Below are positions 15,837 through 24,964 of a stretch of DNA of 55,724 bases, in pieces. The position numbers and the translations under genes were made by a program. The notes beneath the pieces are model-generated. The model did no database searches. It was given only the letters and a program-made list of their open reading frames with translations, and was not told where the DNA came from. The stretch is from Firmicutes bacterium UBA4845 (GTDB lineage: Bacteria > Bacillota > Clostridia > Tissierellales > Sedimentibacteraceae), in contig DHER01000118.1 in assembly GCA_002399975.1 (NCBI GenBank), positions 38,821-94,544 of the forward strand. The letters are read 5' to 3'. How positions within the stretch are numbered: the stretch's first letter is position 1; the number at the start of each line of letters is the position of its first letter.

Positions 15837-17324
15837 ATGAATAATAATTATAAGATTATCCGTACTATTTATGAAAATGTATTTCAGAGAGTATTGGAAT
15901 GCACGGATAATGATACAGGTGACACATTTTACAGTAACATAATAACCAGCAGGAAGGTTATCAATCTTATAAATTTAGAAGAATTAAGGAAGCTATCATC
16001 CAATATATTAGAATGTTATGATACACATGATCGTATATACATATACACAAAGCCCTTAAAAACAGAGTATAAAGGTTTGAGAGAATGCCTATCTGATAGC
16101 ATGACTTTAAAACAGCAGTTTAGTTTATCAGAGAACGTTATTAACCTCGCCCAGAATATATTTAATATGACAAATGTTGTTCAACAGAAAATCCTTGATT
16201 TGGACAGGCTTTACGTTAGCTCAGACAATACTGTTTTTGTGGACTTAAATCTTATATTTGAACAGGAATATGACATAACAGATAACGAATCCTTTAAAAG
16301 GATGGGAAATATTATTCATTTTATATTTTCGGGCTCTGAGATAATAGATTACAATATTTCAGATTCAATTCCGCCGGATATTTTAAAAATAATTGTCAGG
16401 TGCCTGACAAAGGAATATATGTTTCCAAAAGATGCACTTGTAGAAATGAAAGTTTCGCCTATATATTCAATGATCTTCGGTACAGGCGATTTCGAGAAAA
16501 AAGCAGTTTTCAATAAGAATGAATTTAAGGAACATGAGGAATACGAACATAAAGAACATGAACACAAGGAACCAAAAAGCTTAAAGGAATTAGAGGAACA
16601 TAAGCCAAAAAGTACATATGAAGAATCATCGAGCATAAAATCCGAGGAAAGTACACCGGTTTTAGATATTTATGTTAATGATAATAATGCTGAAAAAACA
16701 AACAGAAAGACAGGTATAGGGAAGGAAATCGTCAGAATATTGGTTTCTGTTATAGTTGTTGTGCTGGTTCTTCTTTCAGGTAATAAATTAATAAAAAAGC
16801 TTTCAGAAAGCAGGGCGTTGGATGCTGTAACACAAGGAGAAATGGATTCCCCAAAGGAGTCACAAAATACAGAAATATCAGATTCAACGGAAATGTATTT
16901 TAATGATAAACTTTTGAGCGATGTTGGATATACAGGAAGCAAAGCTGAAATAGACAGTGACATTTATGTTGAAGGCAAGAATTCACTGGTTGTTTCCAAT
17001 GAAAGTGAAGATAAGATAAAAACCTTATTTGCCGTTGTTGATTTTAGAGATGAGAAATTTAATTACTTGTTGAAAAAACAAATCAGCATTACCGCTGAAA
17101 TGAAATCTGAAAGTAATGTGGCATCCAGCATAGTTCTTGAAGCTTATAAGAACGGCTCACTGAGTTCCAATTTTCACGCATTGGCGAACATAAACGATGA
17201 TAAATGGTCCAAACTTACTGTTCCCATAAATGTTACAGATGCGGATTACTTGAATATTTATATTGAATACCAGGGTAAAAATAAAATTTGGATTGACTCA
17301 TTATACGTTGATGTTATTAAGTAG
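15837..17324 (+). CDS. Pseudokinase-TM-carbohydrate-binding-like protein
   Basis: This 495-residue protein appears to have four parts. Residues 1-215 resemble a degenerate protein kinase fold: an N-lobe-like start YKIIRTIYENVFQRVLE, a LDLDRLYVSSDNTVFVDL stretch where HRDLKPxN and DFG would lie, and a C-lobe-like end. The catalytic Asp/Lys motifs are missing. Residues 228-275 form a Glu/His/Lys-rich linker. Residues 299-317 are a membrane helix. Residues 350-495 look like an extracellular beta-sandwich, carbohydrate-binding-like. The start follows GAGGAGGG. It precedes an ABC exporter; the role is unknown and the kinase link is inferred. Confidence 0.6.
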   Translation: MNNNYKIIRTIYENVFQRVLECTDNDTGDTFYSNIITSRKVINLINLEELRKLSSNILECYDTHDRIYIYTKPLKTEYKGLRECLSDSMTLKQQFSLSENVINLAQNIFNMTNVVQQKILDLDRLYVSSDNTVFVDLNLIFEQEYDITDNESFKRMGNIIHFIFSGSEIIDYNISDSIPPDILKIIVRCLTKEYMFPKDALVEMKVSPIYSMIFGTGDFEKKAVFNKNEFKEHEEYEHKEHEHKEPKSLKELEEHKPKSTYEESSSIKSEESTPVLDIYVNDNNAEKTNRKTGIGKEIVRILVSVIVVVLVLLSGNKLIKKLSESRALDAVTQGEMDSPKESQNTEISDSTEMYFNDKLLSDVGYTGSKAEIDSDIYVEGKNSLVVSNESEDKIKTLFAVVDFRDEKFNYLLKKQISITAEMKSESNVASSIVLEAYKNGSLSSNFHALANINDDKWSKLTVPINVTDADYLNIYIEYQGKNKIWIDSLYVDVIK

Positions 17325-17423
17325 AAATTATACGTTAAAAATTTTCTAAGAAAAAATTAAAATATAAGAACTTTTTTGTTAATATTTACGTCATATAAGG
17401 GACTTAATGTAAAGAGGTGAGAT

Positions 17424-18122
17424 ATGGAAATCATTAAAATGGAGAATATCGCTAAACTCTATAAGCTTGGACAAGTTCAGGTCGAGGCATTAAAGAATGT
17501 ATCACTTTCAATAAATGATAAGGAATTTGTTTCTATTATGGGGCCATCAGGATCTGGAAAATCCACGCTTTTAAATGTAATAGGGTGTCTTGATCGCGCT
17601 ACAGGCGGTACATATGAATTAGCAGGAAACTTTGTAGATAAATTAAGCGATTCTAAAATGTCGGAAATAAGAAACATGTTCATTGGTTTTGTGTTCCAGA
17701 ACTTTCATTTGCTACCAAGGATGAATGCAAAAAAAAATGTTGAAATTCCTTTGATTTATAGAGGAATAAATACTAAGAGAAGGAACGAACTTGCTGAAAA
17801 TGCTTTGGAGATGGTAGGACTCAAAGACAGGATGCATCATCTGCCTTCCCAAATGTCCGGCGGTCAGCAGCAAAGAGTTGCTATAGCAAGAGCAATAGTT
17901 GGCAACCCGTCAATTATTTTGGCCGATGAGCCTACAGGAGCATTGGATACAAAGACGGGAGAACTGATTATGGAATTATTTATTAAATTAAATCGGAAAT
18001 CAATGACAATTGTTCAGGTAACACATGCAGAAGAAATTGCCGAATACGGCAGCAGAATTATCAGGCTAATGGATGGAGAAATAGTGTCTGACGAAATTAA
18101 TGGAGGTAAAATAAATGTATAA
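17424..18122 (+). CDS. MacB/LolD-type ABC transporter ATPase
   Basis: The 232-residue ATPase has Walker A GPSGSGKST, Q-loop FVFQNFHLL, signature MSGGQQQRVAIARA and Walker B IILADEPTGALD. It powers a MacB/FtsX-type permease rather than a classical importer. The coding end overlaps the adaptor gene start by 8 bp, and the permease follows, so the three form one exporter. The start ATG follows AGAGGTGAG. Confidence 0.93.
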   Translation: MEIIKMENIAKLYKLGQVQVEALKNVSLSINDKEFVSIMGPSGSGKSTLLNVIGCLDRATGGTYELAGNFVDKLSDSKMSEIRNMFIGFVFQNFHLLPRMNAKKNVEIPLIYRGINTKRRNELAENALEMVGLKDRMHHLPSQMSGGQQQRVAIARAIVGNPSIILADEPTGALDTKTGELIMELFIKLNRKSMTIVQVTHAEEIAEYGSRIIRLMDGEIVSDEINGGKINV

Positions 18123-19947
18123 AAAAATAATTTCAATAGTAGTTGTTTTAGCATTAGTATTTGTAGGTGGATATTTTACCGCCAAGCAGTTGGTTCCTGA
18201 TTCTGCTCAAGTTTCGGCAGGGCCTAAATATGCAACAAAGCCTGTTGAAAGAGGAAGCATAGTGCAGGGGGTAAATATTACAGGACAGTTAAACGGAAAC
18301 TATGGAGGTTCGATTACCGCACCGAAGCCGGAAGGTGTTACAGATTCAAATGGAAGCCCTATTACTGCTGTATATACTGTTGAAGAAATCTTTGTTGAAC
18401 CTAACCAAATAATTAAAAAAGGTGATAATTTAATTAGACTGTCAGCATCAAATTTGGGAGAAATATTGGAAGAACTTAATGACAGCATACAAAGCAAGCA
18501 GGAGGAAATACAAGAAATAAATGAAGTAATTAATTCTAAATTAGAATCACTTGGTAAAACGATAAATAAAGATATATCCAGTATTGAAGAGGTAAATCCC
18601 GATGAAGGAATAGTTATTAAGGCACCCATTAAAGGTAGAATAACAGAAATGACAATATCTGAGGGAGATGAATTAGAAGGAGCTATTGCCAAAATAGTTG
18701 ACGACAGCAAATTAAAAATTCCTTTTAAAGCCAGCCAGGTAGAATACCCTAATATAAAATCAGGTGATTCTGTCCTTATAATGTTCATGAGAGGAGTAGG
18801 TGAAAAAGAAATAACCGATGGGAACCAAGAGTCTCAAGATCCTTATATGCAGTATTATCCTGCGGTGAACGATTATTGTAAGGGAACTATAACTTCACTA
18901 AATGCAAATCCGGTTCCTGATTCAAACAGTATTTACTATGTGTACAACGGCATGATTGAGGCTGATAATCCCGGTCTTATACAGCCCGGCATGAAAGCTA
19001 TGCTTTATAGGCAGGAGAATGGTGTGCCTGTTGAACTCTTCAGATATGATTCTACAGTCAAATCATATGCTAAAGAAAAAAGCGTTATATATACATCTTC
19101 TTTGGAAAATATAGTTGCAACTGAAATTCTTGTAAACAATAATGATTTTGTTGAGGAAGGTCAAACATTAATAAAAATAGCAGGAAATGACGTTGAAAAA
19201 ACAATTGAATCAAAGATTGACGAAATTAGAAGTGAATACAGTAAAATAAATGATAAAAATCGTGAAATAGAAGATGTTAATAAAAAAATAGACAAGGTTT
19301 CTGAACTTACAACTAAGCTTATGGTAACTGCACCATCTGATGGAATGGTTTCATATTTAAATTACAATGTAGGGGATACAATTCAAGCATCTGAAACAAG
19401 CGATCGATGGGATATCCAGCTCATGGATATGTACAACACAGATGAAATGTATGTTTATACAACCGTATCAGATTTAGATGTCCTTTACATAGTCCAGGAT
19501 GCACCGGTTGATATAACCGTGGATGCACTTCCGGGTGAGAAATTTGAAGGTACGGTAATGGGAATGGATCAATACACCGACAGAGACGGAAAGACTGTTT
19601 ACAATGTTCAAATAAAGGTTGAAGGAAGAGAAGGTCTAAGGCCGGGAATGAATACGAACTGCTTCGTTAATTCAGGAGAATCGGAAGATACTCTTTTAAT
19701 TCCTATAGAAGCTGTATTTGAAGAAGATGGAAAACAAAAGGTAGAAATACTGAATGAAGGTGGAGAATCAGAGACTGTGGAAATTGAAACAGGATTAATG
19801 AACGACAAATATGTGGAAGCTCTTAGCGGTTTAGATGAGGGTCAGCTTGTTGTTACAGGCAGCACTAAGGATTTGATGCCCAGCCAGTCTGTGCCTGAGA
19901 ATGATTCTATTTTGCCAAGCACAGATCAATCTGATACAGAGCAATAG
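18115..19947 (+). CDS. Membrane fusion (HlyD/MacA-like) adaptor of an ABC exporter
   Basis: The 610-residue adaptor has an N-terminal membrane helix (residues 4-22). It carries two lipoyl/coiled-coil units: the first near 80-220 with coiled coil about 112-145 and IKAPIKGRITEMTISEGD; the second near 340-440 with coiled coil about 360-395 and VTAPSDGMVSYLNYNVGD. A beta-barrel and MPD-like C-terminus follows (LPGEKFEGTV, RPGMNTNCFV). MacA relatives usually have about 370-400 residues and one unit, so this looks internally duplicated. It probably stands outside the membrane and works with the flanking ATPase and permease. Confidence 0.88.
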   Translation: MYKKIISIVVVLALVFVGGYFTAKQLVPDSAQVSAGPKYATKPVERGSIVQGVNITGQLNGNYGGSITAPKPEGVTDSNGSPITAVYTVEEIFVEPNQIIKKGDNLIRLSASNLGEILEELNDSIQSKQEEIQEINEVINSKLESLGKTINKDISSIEEVNPDEGIVIKAPIKGRITEMTISEGDELEGAIAKIVDDSKLKIPFKASQVEYPNIKSGDSVLIMFMRGVGEKEITDGNQESQDPYMQYYPAVNDYCKGTITSLNANPVPDSNSIYYVYNGMIEADNPGLIQPGMKAMLYRQENGVPVELFRYDSTVKSYAKEKSVIYTSSLENIVATEILVNNNDFVEEGQTLIKIAGNDVEKTIESKIDEIRSEYSKINDKNREIEDVNKKIDKVSELTTKLMVTAPSDGMVSYLNYNVGDTIQASETSDRWDIQLMDMYNTDEMYVYTTVSDLDVLYIVQDAPVDITVDALPGEKFEGTVMGMDQYTDRDGKTVYNVQIKVEGREGLRPGMNTNCFVNSGESEDTLLIPIEAVFEEDGKQKVEILNEGGESETVEIETGLMNDKYVEALSGLDEGQLVVTGSTKDLMPSQSVPENDSILPSTDQSDTEQ

Positions 19948-19958
19948 GAGTGATGGTG

Positions 19959-21338
19959 ATGCAGAATAAGGGTAAGATTTTATCTTTTTTCATAAGGCTT
20001 AAATTTTCAGCTTTAATGGCTTTTGACGGAATAACGTCCAATCTGCTGAGGACATCTCTTACGGTGCTTGGTATTTCTATTGGCGTTGCTGCAGTTGTTA
20101 GCCTTATGGGGATAGGAGAAGGGGCAAGAAGATCCATAGTTTCTCAATTTGAGAGTCTTGGTGAGAATGTAATAGTAATTAAATCAAATGCTGAGAATGT
20201 TATATTTGAACCGGAAGAAGCTGAAGAAATGCCTGATAGGGTTGAAGGAGTAGAATATGCTACTCCTGTAGTTTATACCGAAGATACACCTGTAAGGTGG
20301 AGAAGAGATGAAAGCGAAATGGATATTGTCGGTGTAAATCAGCATTATCCGGAAATAAAAGATCACCCTGTAATATTGGGCAATTTTTTTACATCTCTTC
20401 ATGTAAAGCAAAGGTCACCTGTTGCTGTCTTAGGCTATAATGTTGCCGGTAATTTGCTGAGCGGGAGAAGTCCGGTGGGACAGATAATTAAAATAGACGG
20501 CATAAACTATAGAATTGTGGGAGTACTTTCTGAAAAGGGAAAAGGGCAGGGGGACGGTATTGATGATAAAATAGTTATACCCTATACATCTGCCATGAAA
20601 ATTTTAGATACAAAAAATATTCCGGAGATCTGGGCAAAATCCATCAGTGCAGAGGATAGTGAACTTGCTATTGTTCAACTGGGCAGGATTTATAAGCGCA
20701 AAATAGGTTTAGGATATAATATTACACCGAATAATGAGCAGGAAGCTCCAGGCGGCGATATAGATGAAGATGTTTCTATGGAGGCGCCGGGAGGAGAAGA
20801 GGTTATAGTTGAGGAGCCCGAACCTGCCGGTGAACCGGATTCCCAAGATCCGGAAAGCGAGAACAAAGATGAAAATGTATTTAAAAAAGGAGAAGAACCT
20901 CTTACCATTACAAGTTTAAATAACTTAGTTGAGGAGGCAGACCAGGCAAACCGCATAATGACTGTGCTGCTCGGTGGAATAGCGGCGGTATCGCTGTTGG
21001 TAGGGGGTATAGGAATTATGAATATAATGCTTGTTGCTGTTACTGAAAGGACCGGGGAAATTGGGGTCAGAAGAGCTATGGGAGCCAAAAAAGGAGATTT
21101 GCTTATTCAGTTTATGCTTGAAGCCGTTTATGTAAGCATAATCGGCTGTATTGTAGGTATTCTTTTAGGCTCGTGGGCTGTTTCCATAGTTTCTAATTAT
21201 GGACTTCCTGCAGTAGTAAGCTTTGATTCAGTTAAAATTGCATCTTTTGTTGCAATAGCGTCAGGGTTGCTGTTTGGAGTATACCCTGCGATAAATGCAT
21301 CAAACCTGCCCCCTGTAGAAGCATTAAAGAGACAATAA
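19959..21338 (+). CDS. MacB-type ABC transporter permease
   Basis: The 459-residue permease has a first membrane helix near residue 30 (LTVLGISIGVAAVVSL) and an extracellular MacB core domain (about 50-245). An acidic linker occupies about 250-305, with two APGG(D/E) units and many Glu, Asp and Pro. Three FtsX helices close it (about 330-455), with ERTGEIGVRRAMGA between them. The ATG at 19959, 8 bp after GGAG, is preferred over GTG 19950 and ATG 19953. The acidic linker is uncommon in MacB. Confidence 0.9.
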   Translation: MQNKGKILSFFIRLKFSALMAFDGITSNLLRTSLTVLGISIGVAAVVSLMGIGEGARRSIVSQFESLGENVIVIKSNAENVIFEPEEAEEMPDRVEGVEYATPVVYTEDTPVRWRRDESEMDIVGVNQHYPEIKDHPVILGNFFTSLHVKQRSPVAVLGYNVAGNLLSGRSPVGQIIKIDGINYRIVGVLSEKGKGQGDGIDDKIVIPYTSAMKILDTKNIPEIWAKSISAEDSELAIVQLGRIYKRKIGLGYNITPNNEQEAPGGDIDEDVSMEAPGGEEVIVEEPEPAGEPDSQDPESENKDENVFKKGEEPLTITSLNNLVEEADQANRIMTVLLGGIAAVSLLVGGIGIMNIMLVAVTERTGEIGVRRAMGAKKGDLLIQFMLEAVYVSIIGCIVGILLGSWAVSIVSNYGLPAVVSFDSVKIASFVAIASGLLFGVYPAINASNLPPVEALKRQ

Positions 21339-21348
21339 CATAGTTGTT

Positions 21349-21378
21349 GAGGTTTTGATTTTCAAAACCTCTTTTAAA
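21349..21378 (+). terminator. Rho-independent terminator of the ABC exporter operon
   Basis: Arms 21349-21358 (GAGGTTTTGA) and 21362-21371 (TCAAAACCTC) form a 10-bp stem with a 3-nt loop, followed by TTTT. It lies 10 bp after the permease stop. Confidence 0.85.
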
Positions 21379-21431
21379 TTCTATAGATATATTGTATAAT
21401 TAATTCAATTGAAGATAATTGAAAATACAAT

Positions 21432-21459
21432 TTGACCATATGATGAGATATTGTATACA
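21432..21459 (+). promoter_or_regulatory. Promoter of the MscS gene
   Basis: TTGACC (21432-21437) and TATACA (21454-21459) with 16 bp spacing, 22 bp before the ATG at 21482. Confidence 0.5.
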
Positions 21460-21481
21460 ATTAAGTTGAAGGAAGTACACC

Positions 21482-22528
21482 ATGGTTTTTGTTGGAAAAG
21501 TAGAAGTTGAAACAGTTATAAAGTCCTTTTTTATTGTAATAGCATTTCTGATGTTCAGGAGCATTATAACAAATATTATTATTAAATTAGTCAGAAAAAT
21601 AATAAAAAAATATAATCTGAAAAAAACTATATTGATAATTGATTCAATAGAAAAACCGCTTCTGAATTTTTTTACTTACACTGCATTTTATTTAGCCTTG
21701 TTGGTTTTGCCGTTTAATAATTCAATTAGATTATTTATAAACAGAGTTTACAGAACATGCATAATAATACTTGTAACCCAGTGTTTGTTGAAAATCGTAA
21801 CAGCATATACGGATACTTTTTCTGACAATGCCATAGGAAAGAAAACTCAAATAGGTAAGACAGCATTTTTCCACTTGTCTAAGGTAATAAAGGCTGTGAT
21901 AATAATTATGGCCGTAGTTGTAGCAGCAGCAGAATTTAATTTTAAGCAGTTAAGCAGTGTGCTTGCCGGGCTTGGGATAGGCGGTGCAGCCTTGGCACTG
22001 GCTTCACAAGACCTGATAAAAAATTTTTTCGGCGGGTTTGTTATTATTGCTGACAAATCTTTCGGCATAGGTGACTGGATTAGGGTGGATTCCTTTGAAG
22101 GTTCAGTCGAGGAAATGGGTCTGAGAAGCACTAAAGTCAGAACATTTGATCAAGAATTGGTAATCATTCCAAATTCACGATTTGCTGATAGAGAAGTTAT
22201 AAACTACAGCATAAGGGAAAACAGAAGAGTAAGCTTTAAATTGGGAGCTGCTTATGGAACAGAGCCGGAAAAGCTGAAAAATGCAATTGAAAAAATTAAG
22301 AGCATGCTTGACAGTCATCCGAATGTTGAAGAAAATTCAGCTCTTGTTAACTTTTCAGAATTTGGACAGGGCACATTAGATATTACAGTGGAATACTTAA
22401 CTAAAACAAGTGCCTATATTGAGTATATGGATATTAAAAACGATATAAACTTTAAAATAATTGATGTTTTTAAGGAAGAAGGAATTGAGTTTGCACTTCC
22501 GGGCATGAGTATTTATATGAACCAATAA
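21482..22528 (+). CDS. MscS-family mechanosensitive channel
   Basis: The 348-residue protein has about four to five membrane helices in the first 160 residues. The MscS pore helix SSVLAGLGIGGAALALASQDLIKNFFGG is glycine/alanine patterned. A cytoplasmic beta domain follows (KSFGIGDWIRV, VEEMGLRSTKVRTFDQELVIIPNS) and then an alpha/beta C-terminus. Such channels release solutes on hypo-osmotic shock. The gene has its own promoter and an AAGGAAG site, and is not obviously in an operon. Confidence 0.93.
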   Translation: MVFVGKVEVETVIKSFFIVIAFLMFRSIITNIIIKLVRKIIKKYNLKKTILIIDSIEKPLLNFFTYTAFYLALLVLPFNNSIRLFINRVYRTCIIILVTQCLLKIVTAYTDTFSDNAIGKKTQIGKTAFFHLSKVIKAVIIIMAVVVAAAEFNFKQLSSVLAGLGIGGAALALASQDLIKNFFGGFVIIADKSFGIGDWIRVDSFEGSVEEMGLRSTKVRTFDQELVIIPNSRFADREVINYSIRENRRVSFKLGAAYGTEPEKLKNAIEKIKSMLDSHPNVEENSALVNFSEFGQGTLDITVEYLTKTSAYIEYMDIKNDINFKIIDVFKEEGIEFALPGMSIYMNQ

Positions 22529-22591
22529 GTCTATAGCCGAATATTTAATAAAAAGTTTAAACAAATTGGTAAATAATTAAAGGAGGTTATT

Positions 22592-22975
22592 ATGGAAGTT
22601 AATTTAAATGTAGGATTAAAACATAAAGAAGAAAAAACAGTAACGATGAAAGATACGGCAAAAGCCTTTGGCAGCGGTGCAGCATTAGTTTTTGCAACAC
22701 CTATGATGATAGGGCTTATGGAGAACGCTTCAATGAATTCAGTTGAAGAATTTCTGCCTGAAGGATTTTCTACAGTAGGTATAAGTGTTGATATAAAACA
22801 CATAAGCGCTACAGCTGTTGGGAAAAAGGTGTGGGTAGAATCAGAATTGATTGAAATTGACAGAAAAAGACTTGTCTTTAAAGTGGATGCCTATGATGAG
22901 GATAAAAAAATCGGAGAAGGTATTCATGAAAGATTTATAATTAATGAAAAAGAATTTATGAATAAATTAAAGTAA
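22592..22975 (+). CDS. FlK-like hotdog-fold thioesterase
   Basis: The 127-residue product matches the FlK (fluoroacetyl-CoA thioesterase-like) family of hotdog proteins. It has VFATPMMIGLMENAS with the Thr and Glu of the catalytic site, VGISVDIKHISATAVGKKVW, and the terminal GEGIHERFII. Most bacterial members hydrolyse unidentified acyl-CoAs; a fluoroacetate role is not implied. GGAGG precedes the ATG. It stands alone between MscS and nrdR. Confidence 0.85.
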   Translation: MEVNLNVGLKHKEEKTVTMKDTAKAFGSGAALVFATPMMIGLMENASMNSVEEFLPEGFSTVGISVDIKHISATAVGKKVWVESELIEIDRKRLVFKVDAYDEDKKIGEGIHERFIINEKEFMNKLK

Positions 22976-23046
22976 AATATAATAATTTAATTATCTTGTT
23001 TACTTTTGGTATTTTTTTTAGTAAAATCAAAGAAAGGGGAAATATT

Positions 23047-23520
23047 ATGAAATGCCCGAAATGTAATTGCCAGGAAAGCAAAGTTGTGGATACCAGGCCT
23101 ACAGATGATGGTTTTAAAATCAGACGCCGCAGAGAATGTGCAGAATGCGGGTATCGTTTTACAACATATGAAAAAATAGAAGAAACACAAATTGTTGTTA
23201 TTAAAAGAGACGGAACCAGGCAGGGATACAACAGAGATAAGATTATTAATGGACTGATAAAAGCCTGTGATAAGCGTTCTGTAAGCTTTAAACAAATAGA
23301 AGGTATTGCAGACAGGGTTGAGAAACAACTTTTAAATACATTTCAAAATGAAGTTTCCACAGAAGTTATTGGAGAACTAGTGATGAATGAGCTTCAAAGC
23401 GTAGATGATGTTGCATATGTCAGGTTTGCTTCTGTTTACAGGAAATTTAAGGATATAAATACTTTCATGGATGAACTGAAAAAAATACTTGATGAAAGAA
23501 ATAATAAAGAAATAAATTAA
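23047..23520 (+). CDS. nrdR: Transcriptional repressor NrdR
   Basis: NrdR represses ribonucleotide reductase genes in response to ATP/dATP. The 157-residue protein has an N-terminal zinc ribbon (Cys3, Cys6, Cys31, Cys34; KCPKC and ECAECGYRFTTYE) and an ATP-cone domain from about 46 to 140 (VVIKRDGTRQGYNRDKI). Length is typical. The ATG at 23047 after AAAGGGG was chosen; an in-frame upstream start adds 17 residues before the zinc ribbon and is unlikely. Confidence 0.96.
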   Translation: MKCPKCNCQESKVVDTRPTDDGFKIRRRRECAECGYRFTTYEKIEETQIVVIKRDGTRQGYNRDKIINGLIKACDKRSVSFKQIEGIADRVEKQLLNTFQNEVSTEVIGELVMNELQSVDDVAYVRFASVYRKFKDINTFMDELKKILDERNNKEIN

Positions 23521-23530
23521 GGAGCATAGT

Positions 23531-24163
23531 ATGTATATTAATTTTGACGTACTTACAATAACAAACGGCAACACTAAAATGATTGATACTGAATTTGGAA
23601 GAATGCAGGTAGAAAAAATCAAGGCAGGAGAATTAAATCTTCCAACAGGCAGAATAATTTCGACTGATCCTATTCTGATGTATGACGATGAATGCTATGC
23701 GGAGCATGTTAAACCGGGCACTTACACTGTGTATATATATATTGGAAAGACCGAGAACAGAAAAAAACAAACAATTGCAGCAGAGCTAAGGGTTAATGAT
23801 AACTATCCTGTTAAATGGGAATTAGCATTGTTCAAAGGTGAATCATCGAAAGGGTTCGGATATGATGAATTTATGGGATATGAAGTTGAAAACGGCTTGG
23901 GGTGTTTCATGGATGAATCAGTCATGAAAATTTTGGACGTTATGAGTGAAAAAGAACTGGATATATACGAAAGAGCCGTAAAGGATGCTGTAATGAAAAG
24001 TGAATATTCTTGTGCAGAAATGTTGATTGACAAAAAAAACGGCGGCAATATTGTGATTTTTGCCAGCGGGTGGAATGAAGGTATATTTCCCACTTATTAC
24101 GGTTTTGATAAAGACGGCAAACTTGCAAGACTTGTCACGGACTTTATGGTTATTGAGAAATAA
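23531..24163 (+). CDS. DUF4241 domain protein
   Basis: The 210-residue protein matches the DUF4241 pattern, with GRMQVEKIKAGELNLPTGRIISTDP at the N-terminus, KPGTYTVYIYIG in the middle and FASGWNEGIFPTYYGFDKDGKLARLVTDF at the end. No catalytic role is established. It has no signal peptide or membrane segment. An AAGGAG site lies 7 bp before the ATG, 10 bp after nrdR, so it may be co-transcribed with nrdR. Confidence 0.8.
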   Translation: MYINFDVLTITNGNTKMIDTEFGRMQVEKIKAGELNLPTGRIISTDPILMYDDECYAEHVKPGTYTVYIYIGKTENRKKQTIAAELRVNDNYPVKWELALFKGESSKGFGYDEFMGYEVENGLGCFMDESVMKILDVMSEKELDIYERAVKDAVMKSEYSCAEMLIDKKNGGNIVIFASGWNEGIFPTYYGFDKDGKLARLVTDFMVIEK

Positions 24164-24189
24164 ATAGAGTTTATTGATATACTGATGCT

Positions 24190-24633
24190 TCAAATGGAGG
24201 TGTTGTCATACCAGCCGGCTATCAGGGTCAGGGGAGAAAAAACCGCAGTCAGCACGGTGAATAGTTTCATGGTATTATTTAAGTTAATATCCAATTGAGC
24301 TTGATAAGATTCTCTTATTTGAGTGACATAATCACGCAGGTTTCCCACTTTTCTATTGAGGCGTTCTATTCTGTTAAACAAAATCACAAAGTAGGCAATG
24401 GACTTTTTATCAATAATTTTGTTTTCATTTTCCGTCAAATCTTCAACAATGTCTAAAAGGGGTTCGTAGTGTTTTTTTAAAAACAAGAGCTTGTTTTTTA
24501 ACATTAAAATATCTTTGGTATAATTCTTCGTCCTACCTTCAAGCAGATCATCTTCAACACCGGAAATTTCAGATTCTAAATTTGAAAGCATATTATTATC
24601 CTTAATCGTCATTTTATCTATTAAATTGTGCAA
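24190..24633 (-). pseudogene. CorA-type transporter, internal fragment
   Basis: The frame (about 147 codons) matches the coiled-coil helices and first membrane helix of a CorA-like divalent-cation transporter, ending TLIAGWY. The expected GMN signature and second membrane helix are absent: after GWY the frame gives DNTSI and stops. The N-terminal domain is also missing, with a stop immediately upstream of the TTG at 24633. Lacking both ends, it cannot make a working channel. A decayed or deleted gene next to a mobile-like repeat is the best reading. Confidence 0.75.
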
Positions 24634-24728
24634 AATTTTTTATGTGCTTAATTTCAGCGAAATAACAAGTATATTTAAAATTTTTCCTCCTCTCATAAAA
24701 ATTATGAGGGAATAAAAAGAAATAATGA

Positions 24729-24864
24729 TTACTATTCACGGGGCCATTCTGAGGCATAAATCCCCTTATATGAACGTTGTTTAGGAGATTCTTCACCTTA
24801 GGTTCAGAATGACAACGGGTTGACGCATTCATTTCAATAAGAAGATTTTTGACTGTGAATAGTA
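24729..24864. mobile_element. 136-bp element with 11-bp terminal inverted repeats
   Basis: TTACTATTCAC (24729-24739) and its exact complement GTGAATAGTAA (24854-24864) bound the segment. Inside are a second inverted pair (CATTCTGA 24745-24752, TCAGAATG 24804-24811) and no ORF of note. This is MITE-like; no target-site duplication is evident. The rest of the 24634-24964 gap holds a short hairpin (about 24684-24714) and the promoter of the next operon. Confidence 0.55.
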
Positions 24865-24904
24865 ACAAATAAGTTGAAAAAGAAAATAAAATGAATATAC
24901 AAGC

Positions 24905-24933
24905 TTGAAATAATATTGGATAAATGATAAAAT
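24905..24933 (+). promoter_or_regulatory. Promoter of the NusG-II/maf/mre operon
   Basis: TTGAAA (24905-24910), 17 bp, TAAAAT (24928-24933) with TGA before the -10 box. It lies 31 bp before the ATG at 24965. No comparably good promoter was noticed until 34250, so it may drive about 9 kb. Confidence 0.6.
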
Positions 24934-24964
24934 AAATAGTCTAAAAAGCAAGAAAAGGATTATT

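Noticed and set aside
24634..24964. Small ORFs across the MITE-like region, such as a frame near 24614-24868
   Set aside because: They overlap inverted repeats, lack ribosome sites and have no recognisable domain.
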